A stretch of 64,000 nt of DNA, from positions 17,452,476-17,516,475 of the forward strand of contig OZ059894.1 of NCBI GenBank assembly GCA_964057225.1, read 5' to 3'. The stretch is from Auanema rhodensis (taxonomy: Eukaryota; Nematoda; Chromadorea; Rhabditida; Rhabditidae). The position numbers and the translations under genes were made by a program. The notes below the pieces were generated by a model, which worked only from the letters and a program-made list of their open reading frames with translations, ran no database searches and was not told where the DNA came from. Each line of letters starts with the position of its first letter. Position 1 is the stretch's first letter. Positions 9,701-22,131 of this stretch are shown piece after piece.

Positions 9701-12700
9701 TATTATAAATATATAAAGTATATGTAATATGTATATAAATCAAAAAAAAGAATCTCTCAATGAGATTCATATAAGATCTTAAAACTTTAAAAGGAATAAA
9801 CTAGATTCTTTGTTGTTAAAAACAACAGAATTAACTATTAGATATGGATGAGGAATAACTGTTGAAGGCAAATGAGATTGGATGAGAAAGAGAAACTGTG
9901 AGGAGGATAACCAGATTTCAACATGAATAACTTGTGGTAATGCCATTGTGCAGAAACAGCTTAAAAGAATAGTCGTTTTAAAACTTGTATAAGTTTTGCT
10001 TTCATTTAAAAACTTTAAGATTAATTATTTTTGATCTACTTATAAGAAAGAAACAAGATAATAGAAATGAGAAGAATTTGTTATTAATCTCATAATAATA
10101 ATAATAATAATAATTAATTATAATTAATTATAATTAATTATAATTAATTATAAATTATTATAGTTTAATCTAACTATATATGTATAAACAATATATAAAT
10201 AATATATTTTAATAAACAAATATCCAAACAGGTACATATGTATTGTCTATACATTGCTATGAGGTGTGACGACCAAAGAAATCATACTTATAACTTGCTT
10301 TATCTTGAATATGTCTTTTTACATATATTTATATATATGTTATTATGATTAAACCTGTATTTATTCAAAATATTTTTCTGTTTACAAGTATATTTATATG
10401 TATATATTCTTTCTAATAAGATTTTATGTGAAAATACATACATATATACATATCAATCTATAAATCTATCTATTTATATTATAATTAGTTATAATAAAAT
10501 AATTATTAGGGAACAGTTATAAAAAATATTTTTAATATTCATTATAATCGAAAAACATATACATATATGTATTAAGATTGACTTTAAATATTATTTTTTC
10601 CATATATTATAGATATAAGCACCGTTTTCAAGATCAATTCAAAAGTTCTTTCACTGCTATGTCGAATCACTCTTTGTTTTTCAATCGCCTTTCTCTTAAA
10701 GTTTTTCTAATATCTAGAACTTGTTTGAAATATGTATGTATATGTACATTTTAGCCTTATCTTCACCTATCTCGTCTCAATTCTAAACACTACTTTTACA
10801 TTTTGCAGCGTTTATCCTTTAACCACTTCTAAAAATCTTTTCGATTCCTTCGTTCTCAAACATTCAACCTAATCACCCATTCCTTCTACTAATGCTACCC
10901 TAACCATTTCTATGATCTAACAAACCATTAAGTCCTGTTCTTCTCTCTCTTTCTCTCTCAATCTCATGAATTTCAGTGTTTATCGTAGTTTATCGAGCAT
11001 GCTTCTATCTCACTTCTTTCATTTCAAGACAATTAAAAAGGATATAGAAATAAGAATGAGATGTTGAAATCATAGAAACTGATAGGAATACATAACGTCG
11101 TTAACCTGAGACAAGAAAATCTAAACATATTATTCTTGTATATCAAATTAACTTTTATTTAAAAAAAAAAGAAAGAAAAAGATATTTATATACTTTTATA
11201 ATTTAAAAAGAAATAATTAATGAATTATGTATTTGAATTATAAAAAAATAAATTTATGAGAAAAGAAGTTAAATAAGGAAATAGAGATGTTCTTTCGAAA
11301 GATATTTTATAATCAAACTTATATAAACTGCAAGACGGGAATATTTTTAATAAAAAAAGAAACACAAAAAAACGAAATGATTGAATATCATTCATTTCTC
11401 AAACAGACAAGAATATTCTCATAAGTGCAGATAAAGCTTGAAGCAATATAGCTTTATCATTAAACATTATATGAGATCTCATGATTAATAGCTAAATAGA
11501 GGTGATAATAACAAGATTTTTTTCATAACTCTCCGTTTTTTCATGATAATGGTGATTGAAGCAGAAAATGTTTATAATGAGAAGGAAAAAGTTTGATAGA
11601 CAAGATTCTGATTGGACACACCCGAGCTTGCTTGCCATCCTCAGCGGGATATCATATGTATTGATATCGGCTTTTCCTTTATGATTTTCAAATTTTTATC
11701 CAAAAATAGATCAGAAAAGTAGAAAGATATTATGAATATGAAACTAAAACTCTAATATAAATTAGAAATAAATATAATAACTACCAAAGTAAGATCACCG
11801 TCAATGATTAGTCCTCTTGGTCAAAAAAAACTTTTTAAATGAGCGAAAGATAAGAGTAAAAACATGTTTTTTCTAAGAACAACAAGCTAGGAACTTGAGA
11901 TTTAATAAAGAAAAGATGAAAAGTAAATATGAATTGAACTAGCAATCATAGTTTTTCTACGTAATATCTGATATTAATTGAATAATATAGAAGAAACTAG
12001 TAGAAACTAAGTATTTAGAATCATAGTATATCATATAAAGCATAGTTAATCCATATATGCAATGCAAATGAACTGAGATCTATATAAATTTGTGAAAAAA
12101 ATCGTAAAATCAGATTTGTTTCAGTTTGGGTCTGATTGCCCTTTGGTATGTAAAGCACGAACTTTCTAGAAACAGGTTGCTGAGCCCTTGGCAAAGGTAT
12201 GGAACTGACCGCCAAAAGACCCGATCCTTCTATGATGTTGGAAGGAGTCCGAAAAGCAGAGGTCTGAGATGGGATAGAACGACGGAGAGGTTGGATATAA
12301 ACGAGAGAAAGAAGCAAGGAGTGCTATGGAAGGAGGGGGGGGGGTGGTGATTTCGATGACTTGATCACCATCAGTTTCAACAAGCTATGGATTGAAAAAG
12401 AGAAAGAGATATAGAGGTAATGGAGGAGAGAAAAGAAAAGAATGACTTCATCTAGTTGTTCTGTTATCATTACGATGTCTAATGAAGATGATGACTACAT
12501 GAACAACAATTTCAAAGCTCGATTATCTTTTTCCAGATGGTAATGAACATACACAGAGATCAGGTGTAGAAATAATTTTATGGCTAATCGCAAAATTATA
12601 AATATGTATGTATGTATATATACATTGTTATAGAAAGATGAATGATAACACAGATATTTTTCAAAATCATAGATGATAATGGTGAAAAACATTGTGATTA

Positions 12701-12783
12701 AACAACATAATTAATGCTAATGATAAATTTTTATAAAAGTTTTCAAGTTTTATTCAGCAAATTCCTCATTATATGAAGCTTGA
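6785..12783. other. Gene-poor region of about 6 kb
   Basis: No exon chain with splice sites and steady coding content was found on either strand. The stretch next to 6785 is the 5' region of the proline-rich gene. Elsewhere the DNA is very AT-rich and stop-rich, apart from short GC-richer islands near 7450-7620, 8640-9180, 11610-11660 and 12120-12350. The longest open stretch (about 8676-9173, +) has no ATG at its 5' end and no known motif. Purine-rich + strand DNA and a G run lie at about 12290-12440. Confidence 0.5.
10092..10160. repeat. AT-rich tandem repeat
   Basis: A run of AAT triplets (about 10093-10117) passes into about five copies of the 10-bp unit TAATTAATTA (10111-10160). The unit is itself nearly palindromic. 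It is simple sequence DNA in a gene-free area. Confidence 0.85.
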
Positions 12784-14406
12784 TTATGCTGCAGATTTTG
12801 TTTCAATGTGTGAAAAACTGTAGATGATTTCATGACTGTAAATTTGATCTGGACTAATTGCAATTGATGGAAAATTGCTCTGAAATTGAAGAATATTTAT
12901 TGAAATATTGAAAAAACAGATATTTTTCTTAAAGAAAATACTGAATAAACTTACATAGTTCACGGCAGCTGTGTGATATTGAGGCTCGATGGCTAAGCCA
13001 GCATTAGCACAGTAAACTTGGTTCTTCTTTCCAATCGTATTCAGATATTTGCCTCCGTATAGGTGAATGACCGGATACGAGGATGATATATTGAGCTGAA
13101 TGCCGGATTTTGCCGATTTAAGGCTGTAAGTTTCAGAGATTAGACGGAAAACTATAAGAATGTGATGCAAACCACAAGATGCTATTTCCAGGAATTCGTG
13201 TACGATCTACAACAAGATCATGATCAACATCCACAACACCGTTTTCATCAACTAATTCAGATAAAAGCTTTTCACTTGAAAAGTCTAAATGTGTCCCTTT
13301 TAGCATTAATTGAGCTCCTAAATATAGAAAAACTGAAATTTTCGAAAAGCAAGTCTCAGCAAGTACCGTACCTGTTGGGCAACAACTATCATCTATTGGT
13401 AAATATTCATGAGCATTCACTCGTAATGAATGATCACGAATTGTTTCCTAAATGAATATCAATGTTATTTTTTTAATTTTTAAAAAATAAAATTTACACT
13501 TCCATCTAAATTCCAATAAGAATGGTTTGTTAGATTTAACACTCCAGCCTTTTTACAAGTTGCAAAATGTTCCACAACTAATTGATTACGATCATTGATT
13601 GTATACGTGACCTGTAAATTTTTTGTTTAAAATGAGACATTTATCCTAAAATCGAAATGAGCCATGAAATGAAAAAAAAAAGGTTTTTTTTAACACAAAG
13701 GACCTCAATGGTAGCATCACCAGGTAGATTATCAATACTTTCATCAATTTCAATTCGAAATGTACAGGATGTATTACTGCATCGAGCAATTTCCCATTCT
13801 TTCTGGAAGTAAAAAAAGGAATTTTAAACAAAAAAAATGTAAATTTTCCATTTAATCGTACCAATGCAATACCATTTTGACCACTATGCAAGAAGTGTGG
13901 AGGATTGTTGATGGGCAGATTATATTCTTTTCCTTGAAAAGTAAAATGACCATTTCGAATTCTATTACATACACGTCCAACTGTTCGTCCCAAATAAGCA
14001 ACATCCTTGTGATAACCTAAATTGATAGAAATTATAATAAAAGAAGTAAATGAAATAATATTTATATTAAAAATTACTTTTAAAAAAAAACAATATAATT
14101 TAAATATAAATCTATACATAAAATTAATCGATTTTTCAAAATAGATTATCAAACTTTTAGAAGCTTATTGATAATAAATATTTATTTAATATTAAAATTA
14201 TAACATAATTGTATTAAAAATCAAAGATAAATCATTAAATTAAAAAAATAAAAGAACTTACTTGATTTCGAATCAAAACCAAGTACACAATCAACTATAT
14301 TTCCTTGGATATCCGGAAATAAAACAGATACCAATGTAGCTCCATATGATGAAAGTTTTACAGATAATCCTTCATCATTACATAATTCAATGAAATTATC
14401 TTTCAT
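12784..14406 (-). CDS. Aldose 1-epimerase (galactose mutarotase)
   Basis: Interconverts alpha and beta anomers of galactose and glucose, feeding the Leloir pathway in the cytosol. Eight exons (14262-14406, 13862-14016, 13704-13802, 13498-13611, 13372-13447, 13173-13317, 12955-13123, 12784-12879) give 332 residues, close to the usual length for animal GALM. Family landmarks are clear: LSSYGATLVSVLFPD near the start, GRVCNRIRNGHF, PPHFLHSGQNGI with the catalytic His region, NLTNHSYWNLDG with the second His, YLPIDDSCCPTG, DVDHDLV, and IEPQYHTAAVNY at the place of the catalytic Glu. There is no signal peptide. The gene stands alone with gene-poor DNA on both sides. The start is the only ATG that gives the full N-terminal strand. 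Confidence 0.93.
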
Positions 14407-15304
14407 TCTTTATATTTTAATTTTCTAAAATAATTTTTATTTGTTTTTATTCTGAAAATTGAAAGAATTTAATTATAAAATATACAAATTTAAATTTTAA
14501 AAAATAATAAAAGAAAGAAAAAAAATATTTTTATATTATTAAATAAAGTATTTTCATATCAAATAATATTAGTAAAGTACAAAACAAAAAAATCAATAAA
14601 TTCATTTACAAAAAAAAATTGTATTATACATGTTCATAGTATACATACATATATCATGTTATCATTAATTATAAATTTTATTTATTTTAGATTGATTATT
14701 ATGAAAATTTATCTTTAAAAATAATTTTAATTTTAATTTTTAAATATTATTAAATATAAATATATATAATTTGAAAATACTATATTCATATAAGATTGAA
14801 GTGTGTATCACAATACCTGGAACACATACTATTTCACGTGGCTGATATTTGCAAATTGATAAGAATGTTTCCTTTGTTATGTTTTTCAGAAAGTCAATTA
14901 ACCAATTTGAATCATTTTTAGAATTTTGGTTATTATGTTGTTTGATTTTCCATTAGATATCTGGAATTTTTCCCTAAAGTATCAATGTACTTCCAAGATA
15001 TAACTTTAAGCTTCTTGTTTTTCAGAAAATGATGTATAACCCCTTTGGTATGATCTATATGATAACTTTTCAAGTTTAGTTGGAACATTTGTCGTTTTCA
15101 TAAAGCTTGTTATCCAATAGCCAATGACATCAACATACATCGTCTTGTCTTCAGCTACAAAACCATGACATTAAACTCTGTGATATAGGTGAAAGGAATT
15201 GATGAAAACAGATTCCAAAGAATGAAGCCGACAGGGCGACGAGATTTACACACAGGTAGGAAAACATAGATTCTTTATTCCATCATTCCAAAGGTAGAGA
15301 ATAT

Positions 15305-15313
<9 letters not shown>

Positions 15314-15371
<58 letters not shown>
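15314..15371. repeat. GA microsatellite
   Basis: About 58 bp of pure (GA)n on the + strand. It is the reverse complement type of the CT tract about 220 bp further on. Confidence 0.95.
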
Positions 15372-15375
<4 letters not shown>

Positions 15376-15590
15376 TAACCGTATGACTACAAAGAATATA
15401 GATAGAAAATCGTAACCCCAATTTCAAAAATGCGCTCAGTAGTGCTGCTGATGTGCCTGTATGTCTTCTATGTGTATGTGTCTTTCCTTATCTGGGTCAG
15501 TAGGCAAGATGAAGATGTTAGATGTACAGAAGAGGACTACGAGCCAGCTACTAAGGCTAGCGCTAGCCGGTCGAATCATCTCATCACCTC

Positions 15591-15593
<3 letters not shown>

Positions 15594-15657
<64 letters not shown>
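15594..15657. repeat. CT microsatellite
   Basis: About 64 bp of pure (CT)n on the + strand. Together with the GA tract at 15314-15371 it forms a long imperfectly sized inverted repeat around a 222-bp spacer. Confidence 0.95.
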
Positions 15658-15661
<4 letters not shown>

Positions 15662-17209
15662 CATATTTTTTATATTTCTATCCCTTTCCATCTACAGGGC
15701 TATATCATCTGTTCCTGTGTTTTCTCTATCAGTAATGATTTTCGCTTAGTCTTACCAATTCGGTTTACCTTCCTCATCCCTCTAACTTTACTTGTCTCTA
15801 TAAAAAGAAGAAGAAAAACGATGATGATTTCTTTCTATCTTACTTTGTCGTCGTTTTCTCAGTTAAATCAGAGCTACGGATAGTAAAGAGACTGTCTCTG
15901 CGGGCCTTGACCGCGAAAAAACGGTCATCATGATGGGTGAAAGCGCATCAAATACCAGATGGACATACATGGATCACTAGCTATTCCAGACAGTTTTAAT
16001 CCCTATTCAAAACTTTAAGCTTATTCAAGCGTAACCAGTAGTTGATGCAAAATATTTATTTTACAAACTTTATTTTATAAAAATGAAACACAGAAAAATA
16101 CCAAAATCTGAATGATTTCCGAAAAAAAACTCGATCCAACAATATTTGGATTTGTAAAAAGATTTCAGGTTAAACCTACAAATGAAACGATTTGAAATGC
16201 CCATTACAAATTATTTAATGGATTTATTCTTTTGATAAAATGAAATTTAAAATAAAAATGTTTCATTTTCTTTGTAAAAGAGAAAAAACTTTCTGTGTTT
16301 ATTGCTATCATCTACATATCATCTTAATATAAGAGTAGTATAAAGAAATGGATCAGTTTAAGTAGTGTTTTACCTACAAAATTCTTAGGAAATAAAAAAA
16401 ATCGGAAGTTATCGTATTCACATTTCAATCATTAACTACTTTTAATGCACTTTTTGTTCTTTAACAACTGAAGACAAAAAAATAGTGAGAGATTGAAAAG
16501 AAAGAGAGTAATCGTGAGACATAAGATCAACAACGAAAGAGTTGAGTAGAGATGAAGAAGACGTTCCAAAATCGGTCTACATTATTTCGATGTGAAGATG
16601 TCGTTGTCCATCGTCTTTTTGACAATGTTCATGGCCGTATCAGCTTATCTCTGCTGACCTCCTCTTCTACAACGTTGTCGCCATCGTTGAATTTATCCGA
16701 GCATGATGACAACAACGTAGATGTCAATGGAGTAGGAGTACCACTGCATCATCATCAGCGTTATATCATTGGGGGGATTACAGTTTAGTTTACAATGATA
16801 GTTTTCAATGACTGGGTGTTCAACATCGGAAAATGATGAAAGAGGAAAATGTGTCAATTATCAGTTGTTGATTGGTGTCTTGGCCAAAGTCAATGTTACT
16901 TTTTTCCAAAAAAATGATTGAAATGCAGGTCGTCCTATCAACTGAAACTTGTATTCTGTTCATGATTTCATCTTCTTCTAAACTAATTATTATAGAAATT
17001 TTAAGAAAAAATTTGCAATCTTTTGCAAGCCGGAATCATTTTTTCCTAATTTAAAATCTAAAAACTTCATAAGAAAATACATAGAAAAACAACAAATTAT
17101 ATGAATAAAGAGAAGAAAACAGAAAAAGAAACTCAGCTTGATTTCATTAAAACGATGTTTTCCTTTTACGTAAAATTAATCCGTTACCTCGCTTTTTAAT
17201 CAAATTCAT

Positions 17210-17285
17210 ATAAGATTTTTAAGATTTTGATTTAAGATTTAAAATTTAAAATTTGAGATTGAAGATTTAAGATTTGAGATATAAC
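17210..17285. repeat. Degenerate AAGATTT/AAAATTT tandem repeat
   Basis: Short units such as AAGATTT, AAAATTT and GAGATT follow each other with small changes over about 75 bp. This looks like a decaying simple repeat. Confidence 0.6.
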
Positions 17286-19251
17286 TATAATATTTATTTA
17301 TTTTATTCTAAATATTAGAAAATTACTGTAATTGTTGATACCAGATTCATGTTGACTTATCAACGTATTCTAATGAAGTTTGCGTTAAATTTCCGACAAT
17401 GATCTTAAAAACTTGGGATTTTCTCATAAACGGTTTAATGTATTCTGAATGACTATTTGATTTCATTTTGTAACCTTTCCTCTTCTTTGTAATTTCCATC
17501 ATTACGCTTGAAAAGTGCATTAGCTAGGTCACAAATACCTAGGTATGTGGGAGGGTGAAATTGTGATATCTTCCAGCCTTCTGTGAAACTAGGTCGATGC
17601 TGCTGCCGTCTCAGCCAAAGGCGGGAGAGGTTGTTCCATCAGAAATTTGTCGCATTTTCACATTTGTCTTCATACCAGACACTCTGTTACTCAATACCTT
17701 ATCTGACAGTGTGAGATTGTCAACACATTCCAAAGTCTTGATTTGTAACGTCGCCATCATCTTAATCCATTATGGAATTTACTTCTTTATTTTTTCATGG
17801 TTGTTCTTGCTTGCGATTCCTTCAAACCCTCTGCTAAGCTTCAAAGTGTTTGATCTGCTTAAAACAAACTTTGTCATGTTGAAATCGTTGATATTCTCTT
17901 AATAGATTTGATGATGCTTTGAATTCAATCGTTCTAAGCAATTTTTCAGCTCTATAGAAGGGTAATGGGCGTGAATACTTAAGGGTCAGACAGCTAGTAC
18001 AACCCATCAATAGCAACGACGGTGATACGATTGCTGATTCGACCTAGATTATTTTGGAAAAATCTCTGTCAACAGATCAACAAATCACATTTTCTTCTTT
18101 CCACATTCTTTATTTCTCTTCAGTGAGCTCTGTGATTCCAATCGAGGCTTCTCCAATTGTCTGAATCATCATCCAAAAAACCTGTACATTCCCGTACATT
18201 TCGTTAATTTTTATCCTTCCTGTTCCATACCACCTTACTTGTGCTTAGCTACTAGCCCAATATCTCATTCAATTTTCTTGAAAACCTATTTCTTCTTAAT
18301 CACTTCTTATTTTTTCTAATTGATCGTCCTTAAGTGACCAAAAAATACTTTTTTTGTCCGAAATTTAGCTCATCTTGATAGAAATCTTCACCGGAACCCA
18401 CAAATGTTTTTCGGCTTTCTCGAACTATTCCCATTTCTCTTATATTTCGCAATAGATTCATTTAACTTAAATCTCGAATTCAGTGTATCTCGATTCCACG
18501 TCGAGGTTTCCAAGTGCGACTCCGCGACGTGGAATTCATACGATCCCGTCAAAGCTTCATTCTTAGATTATCTGGCGAACTCTTCGTCTTCTTTATTTCC
18601 TCTTCAAGTGCGTTCAATGATTTTCAGTTGTATGCTCCCTCTTTCAAGCCCGAAAGATCCGTCTTGAATTGAAAGCTGTTTTTCAATGCTAAATATTTCT
18701 CTTATCATTTTGAAGACAATTGGGATCATTGTTTTAAAACAAAAAAAAATGAGAGAAGATCGCTAAGGTTTCGTAACAGTGACCTAGTTGACTAATTTGC
18801 GATACACATAAGATATACTGACAGTTCTTTCATTTTTGTCATTTTGACCTTGTATAAGTGAGATAAGCTTCTCTAGCTTATTCGCATGATTTAATCATTC
18901 TAGTTAATATAACTTTAATAAGAAATTTATGAGGAAATAATACAGTTTTACGATTTTCTAGATACATACTCATGAATTGTAGAAAGATTATATTACTTTT
19001 AACTATTCTGTTCATAAATAGCAATTAGTAAACATAAATTATATATTTTTAAATAAAATAGTTTAAAACATATAGTTTAAATCAAGTTTGTAAGCAACTT
19101 GGTGAAATTTTTAAACGACGAACATTAATATTTTTTTAAAATAATATTTCATCATGATTTCTTGTTAATTCATCTAGTTTGTCCTTAGTGACCTACAATT
19201 GCTTATCTAAGATTTTTTTGTTTCTCTCTCTTTCTCTCGTTCATTTTCTTA

Positions 19252-19254
<3 letters not shown>

Positions 19255-19327
<73 letters not shown>
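19255..19327. repeat. CT microsatellite
   Basis: About 73 bp of pure (CT)n on the + strand, the longest in the window. It lies within the pyrimidine-rich region before the Kunitz matrix gene. Confidence 0.95.
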
Positions 19328-19332
<5 letters not shown>

Positions 19333-21891
19333 TCTCGGAATGTTACCGACGTATTAATCTTTCTTGATCTGAACCAGCCGATTCACCAGAGTTTAGCTTA
19401 CCTATGTATATTTATATATGATATGCTGTAACTAGACAAGAAATGATCCTCATTATCAAACAAGACAAAAAGAAATTTGTCAATTAATTTCCTTGTTAAA
19501 GAGATTGAAATGAATAATTTCTTGAAGAATATTGTCATTGTTCACATCATCGTTTGACGAAGATTAAGATGATAATGCTGTTTGCGCATTCAACTTATAA
19601 AGAAGACACCCAAGTGACTCATGAAGCTGTCGATACCATTTGTTGAGACAGTACATAGCTCTGTATTTTTCGTTCTGATGCTGTTCTCTTGCATGGTTGA
19701 CATCATCACCATCAGAATTTTAAAGATTAGAGTCTCACCGAGAGGTTGTGTGTGGGCTAAAGAAATCTAGCGCCAGTAAGTTGGTTATGCTAGGGTCAAG
19801 GCTGCCATAGCCGGTTAGATCTTTTCCAGATAACAAACACCTCGCTGGCTAGATCATATCCTTATCTTCTTATTTGGAACTATGTTCTCCGTTATGTATA
19901 TGGATCATTTAAAACAATTCTCTTTTTATAGCTGTGTATTATCTATCATCCCTCGTTCTAATATCTCTTGTATTATTATCTCTCTCTCTCTGTCTCTTCC
20001 TCTCAATCATCTTGTGGATGTCCTTATTCTTATTCTCTCCATATCTTCTTTCATTACCTTTTCTTCCAAAATAATAAAAATAAAGAAACATCAGTTATAG
20101 AGATTGAGAGAAAGACAGTAGCCAAGACTAAACATGACCTTTTCTCTTATACCGTAAAGGACAGCCGACTGATCCTGGAACATATCTTCCAGACCCAACT
20201 CTTTCCTCACTCTCAATCACTATTTCTCATCTCTTTCTCTTTCTCTCTGTTTCTCTTTCTCTCAAAAATTTCTCAACCGAGTGGCATTGTATCAGTCAGT
20301 CGTGCTGGTCCGCCGTCCACGGAGCCGGTCCTCTGGCCGGACCATTCTACTTGTTTCAGTTCGTCATTTAGCATCTTAACCAGTTTGACCCTCCAGTTAT
20401 TGCTATTTGCATTTGAGACAGCTTTTAGATGACGTTACAGACAAATCGTATGAATCTTCAGATTCAATACTAATCCCATCCCGTATGGTCATGCATCAAA
20501 ACTTTTATTCTGAACGCGTCATCCTTCATTTGTTTCTTACACATCTTCAGATGTTTCTGATGCGCTCATCCTCTTTTCTTCAAACTGTCGTTCTCTCTAC
20601 AACGATCTCATTTGTGTCACTTTTGTCACCTCCGGAATCGCTTTGACGCGCTCCAATTAGTCTTCTCAGACGACTTCAACCTATAACTCTTGTATGCTTT
20701 CCCTCTCAGTTTCTGTCATCCGATACAGAAACAATATCTATGAATGAAAATTAACGCAAAAAAACTTCTTTTCTCAATTCACAGTGTTTGTTGTATTCTA
20801 GACTGACCAGCTTAGAAGGTATACTTGTTGTCCACAGAAGGTTGAATTCAATTAAACCGTCTTACATGACGTCGTCATATCTAGATGATCCAGACACGAC
20901 TATAACCTCTAATCTTGTAGAACTAAAAAAATGTTTTAAATCAGGCTTTAACTTGAACAAACTTTTTCATTCATGATCCTGCTTACATTTTCTCTGATAG
21001 TTCAGCCAGCGTACATGCTGTCAGCAATCGTACATGAAGAATGTTCGCTGAGTTAGCTCATCTAGCATTCTGAATTCCTATTGTTTTCGATAAACGTTTA
21101 ACATTACTATTATCATTTTATATCAAAATTTAGATTATATACTAGCAATAAGCTTATTATAACAATTTGCCGAACATTATAAAAGATATTTGTGTAGCCT
21201 CATTTCCTTCTAAGGGCATGACATACATTCAACCGTAATATTCTTTCTCGTTTCTCGCTTATTCATGCTCTTCACCTGTCTTCATCGTTGACTATTTTGA
21301 AAGAACATCACAGTTTTTAGTTTTTTTTTCTGTTGAAAAAACGTGTTCATATACATATGTATATCCTCAACAACTCATCTTGTCTCTTACTCTCTATTGC
21401 TAAGTTCTACTATACTAGTCATCGTCAATTCTTTTGAATAATTCTTTACTTCCTATTTACCTCATTGTTTCTTTCTATACTCTATACCAATTATAATCTT
21501 TTTTTTTCTCTTTCATTCATATTAGGGAACGGTCTAATAATTTTCTTCGTTCGTTCGAGGTCTCCTTCCTTAAATCTTCAGAACATTTGTCTTTTCATTA
21601 TCTTTTATTCATTATCTTTAGTTTTATAACCTTGGACATTCTATTCTTCAATTTTGAACACATCGCTCTATTACTCTATTTCACAAGTCTTATCTACCAC
21701 AAAAACAAAAAAAAATTTTCCCCGTCTATCCGTCTGATCTTGACATCTTCGTCAATTTTTCTTGGCTAAACTCCCCCTTTTTTTTGGAAAAAATTAACAC
21801 TTTCGCAATGTATTCATCTCACATATTTTTTTGAAGAAAAAAAACCCAAAAAGAAAGGGAGAACGATAAAGAGAAACTCTCCCTCTGGTTC

Positions 21892-21988
21892 TGACCCGTA
21901 GCCCATAGCCCAAATTGCTTCGAAAATTGTCTTCTATTTGAGTTTTCTAAAGTACCAGGTCATGTTTGGTACAATAGTAGTTTGACCC
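21892..21988. promoter_or_regulatory. Cluster of ROR/NHR-23-type half-sites
   Basis: Three hexamers of the AGGTCA class lie 140-240 bp before the start codon at 22132: TGACCC at 21892-21897, AGGTCA at 21957-21962 and TGACCC at 21983-21988 (GGGTCA on the minus strand, followed by AA). NHR-23, the worm ROR orthologue, drives molting genes including mlt-11 in C. elegans. Hexamers this short also occur by chance, so this is a candidate only. Confidence 0.35.
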
Positions 21989-22131
21989 TGTATCTTCTAC
22001 CAAGCTTTTCTACTTTATATTTTAAAATAATTTTTCTGAAATTAGTTCTTGAATGTTATTTTTTGTTTTTTTTTTCTCTTCAATATTACTCTCTTGTTCA
22101 TTTATTTTTATTTTTAGTTTCAGATCCACAC

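Larger units (their letters stand above)
14407..22131. promoter_or_regulatory. Long gene-poor region upstream of the Kunitz matrix gene
   Basis: About 7.7 kb without a convincing gene. The + strand is markedly pyrimidine-rich from about 17.6 kb to 22.1 kb. Because stop codons need purines, this alone yields several open stretches of 60-140 codons that should not be read as genes. It contains two CT tracts and one GA tract, several inverted repeats, and AGGTCA/GGGTCA half-sites close to the 22132 start. A promoter and long outron for the downstream gene is the natural reading, but that is inference. Confidence 0.45.

Noticed and set aside
15430-15883. Two overlapping + strand open frames running through the CT repeat, one with a signal-like start.
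   Set aside because: Most of the length is the microsatellite read as Leu-Ser repeats; no splice sites or motifs support a gene.
16552-16788. A 78-codon + strand ORF and, in another frame, a signal-peptide-like start.
   Set aside because: The signal-like frame stops after 19 codons with no usable donor, and the longer frame has no motif.
17597-18667. Open + strand frames of 101 and 87 codons.
   Set aside because: They lie in strongly pyrimidine-rich DNA, where stop codons are rare by composition; no acceptor, motif or exon chain.
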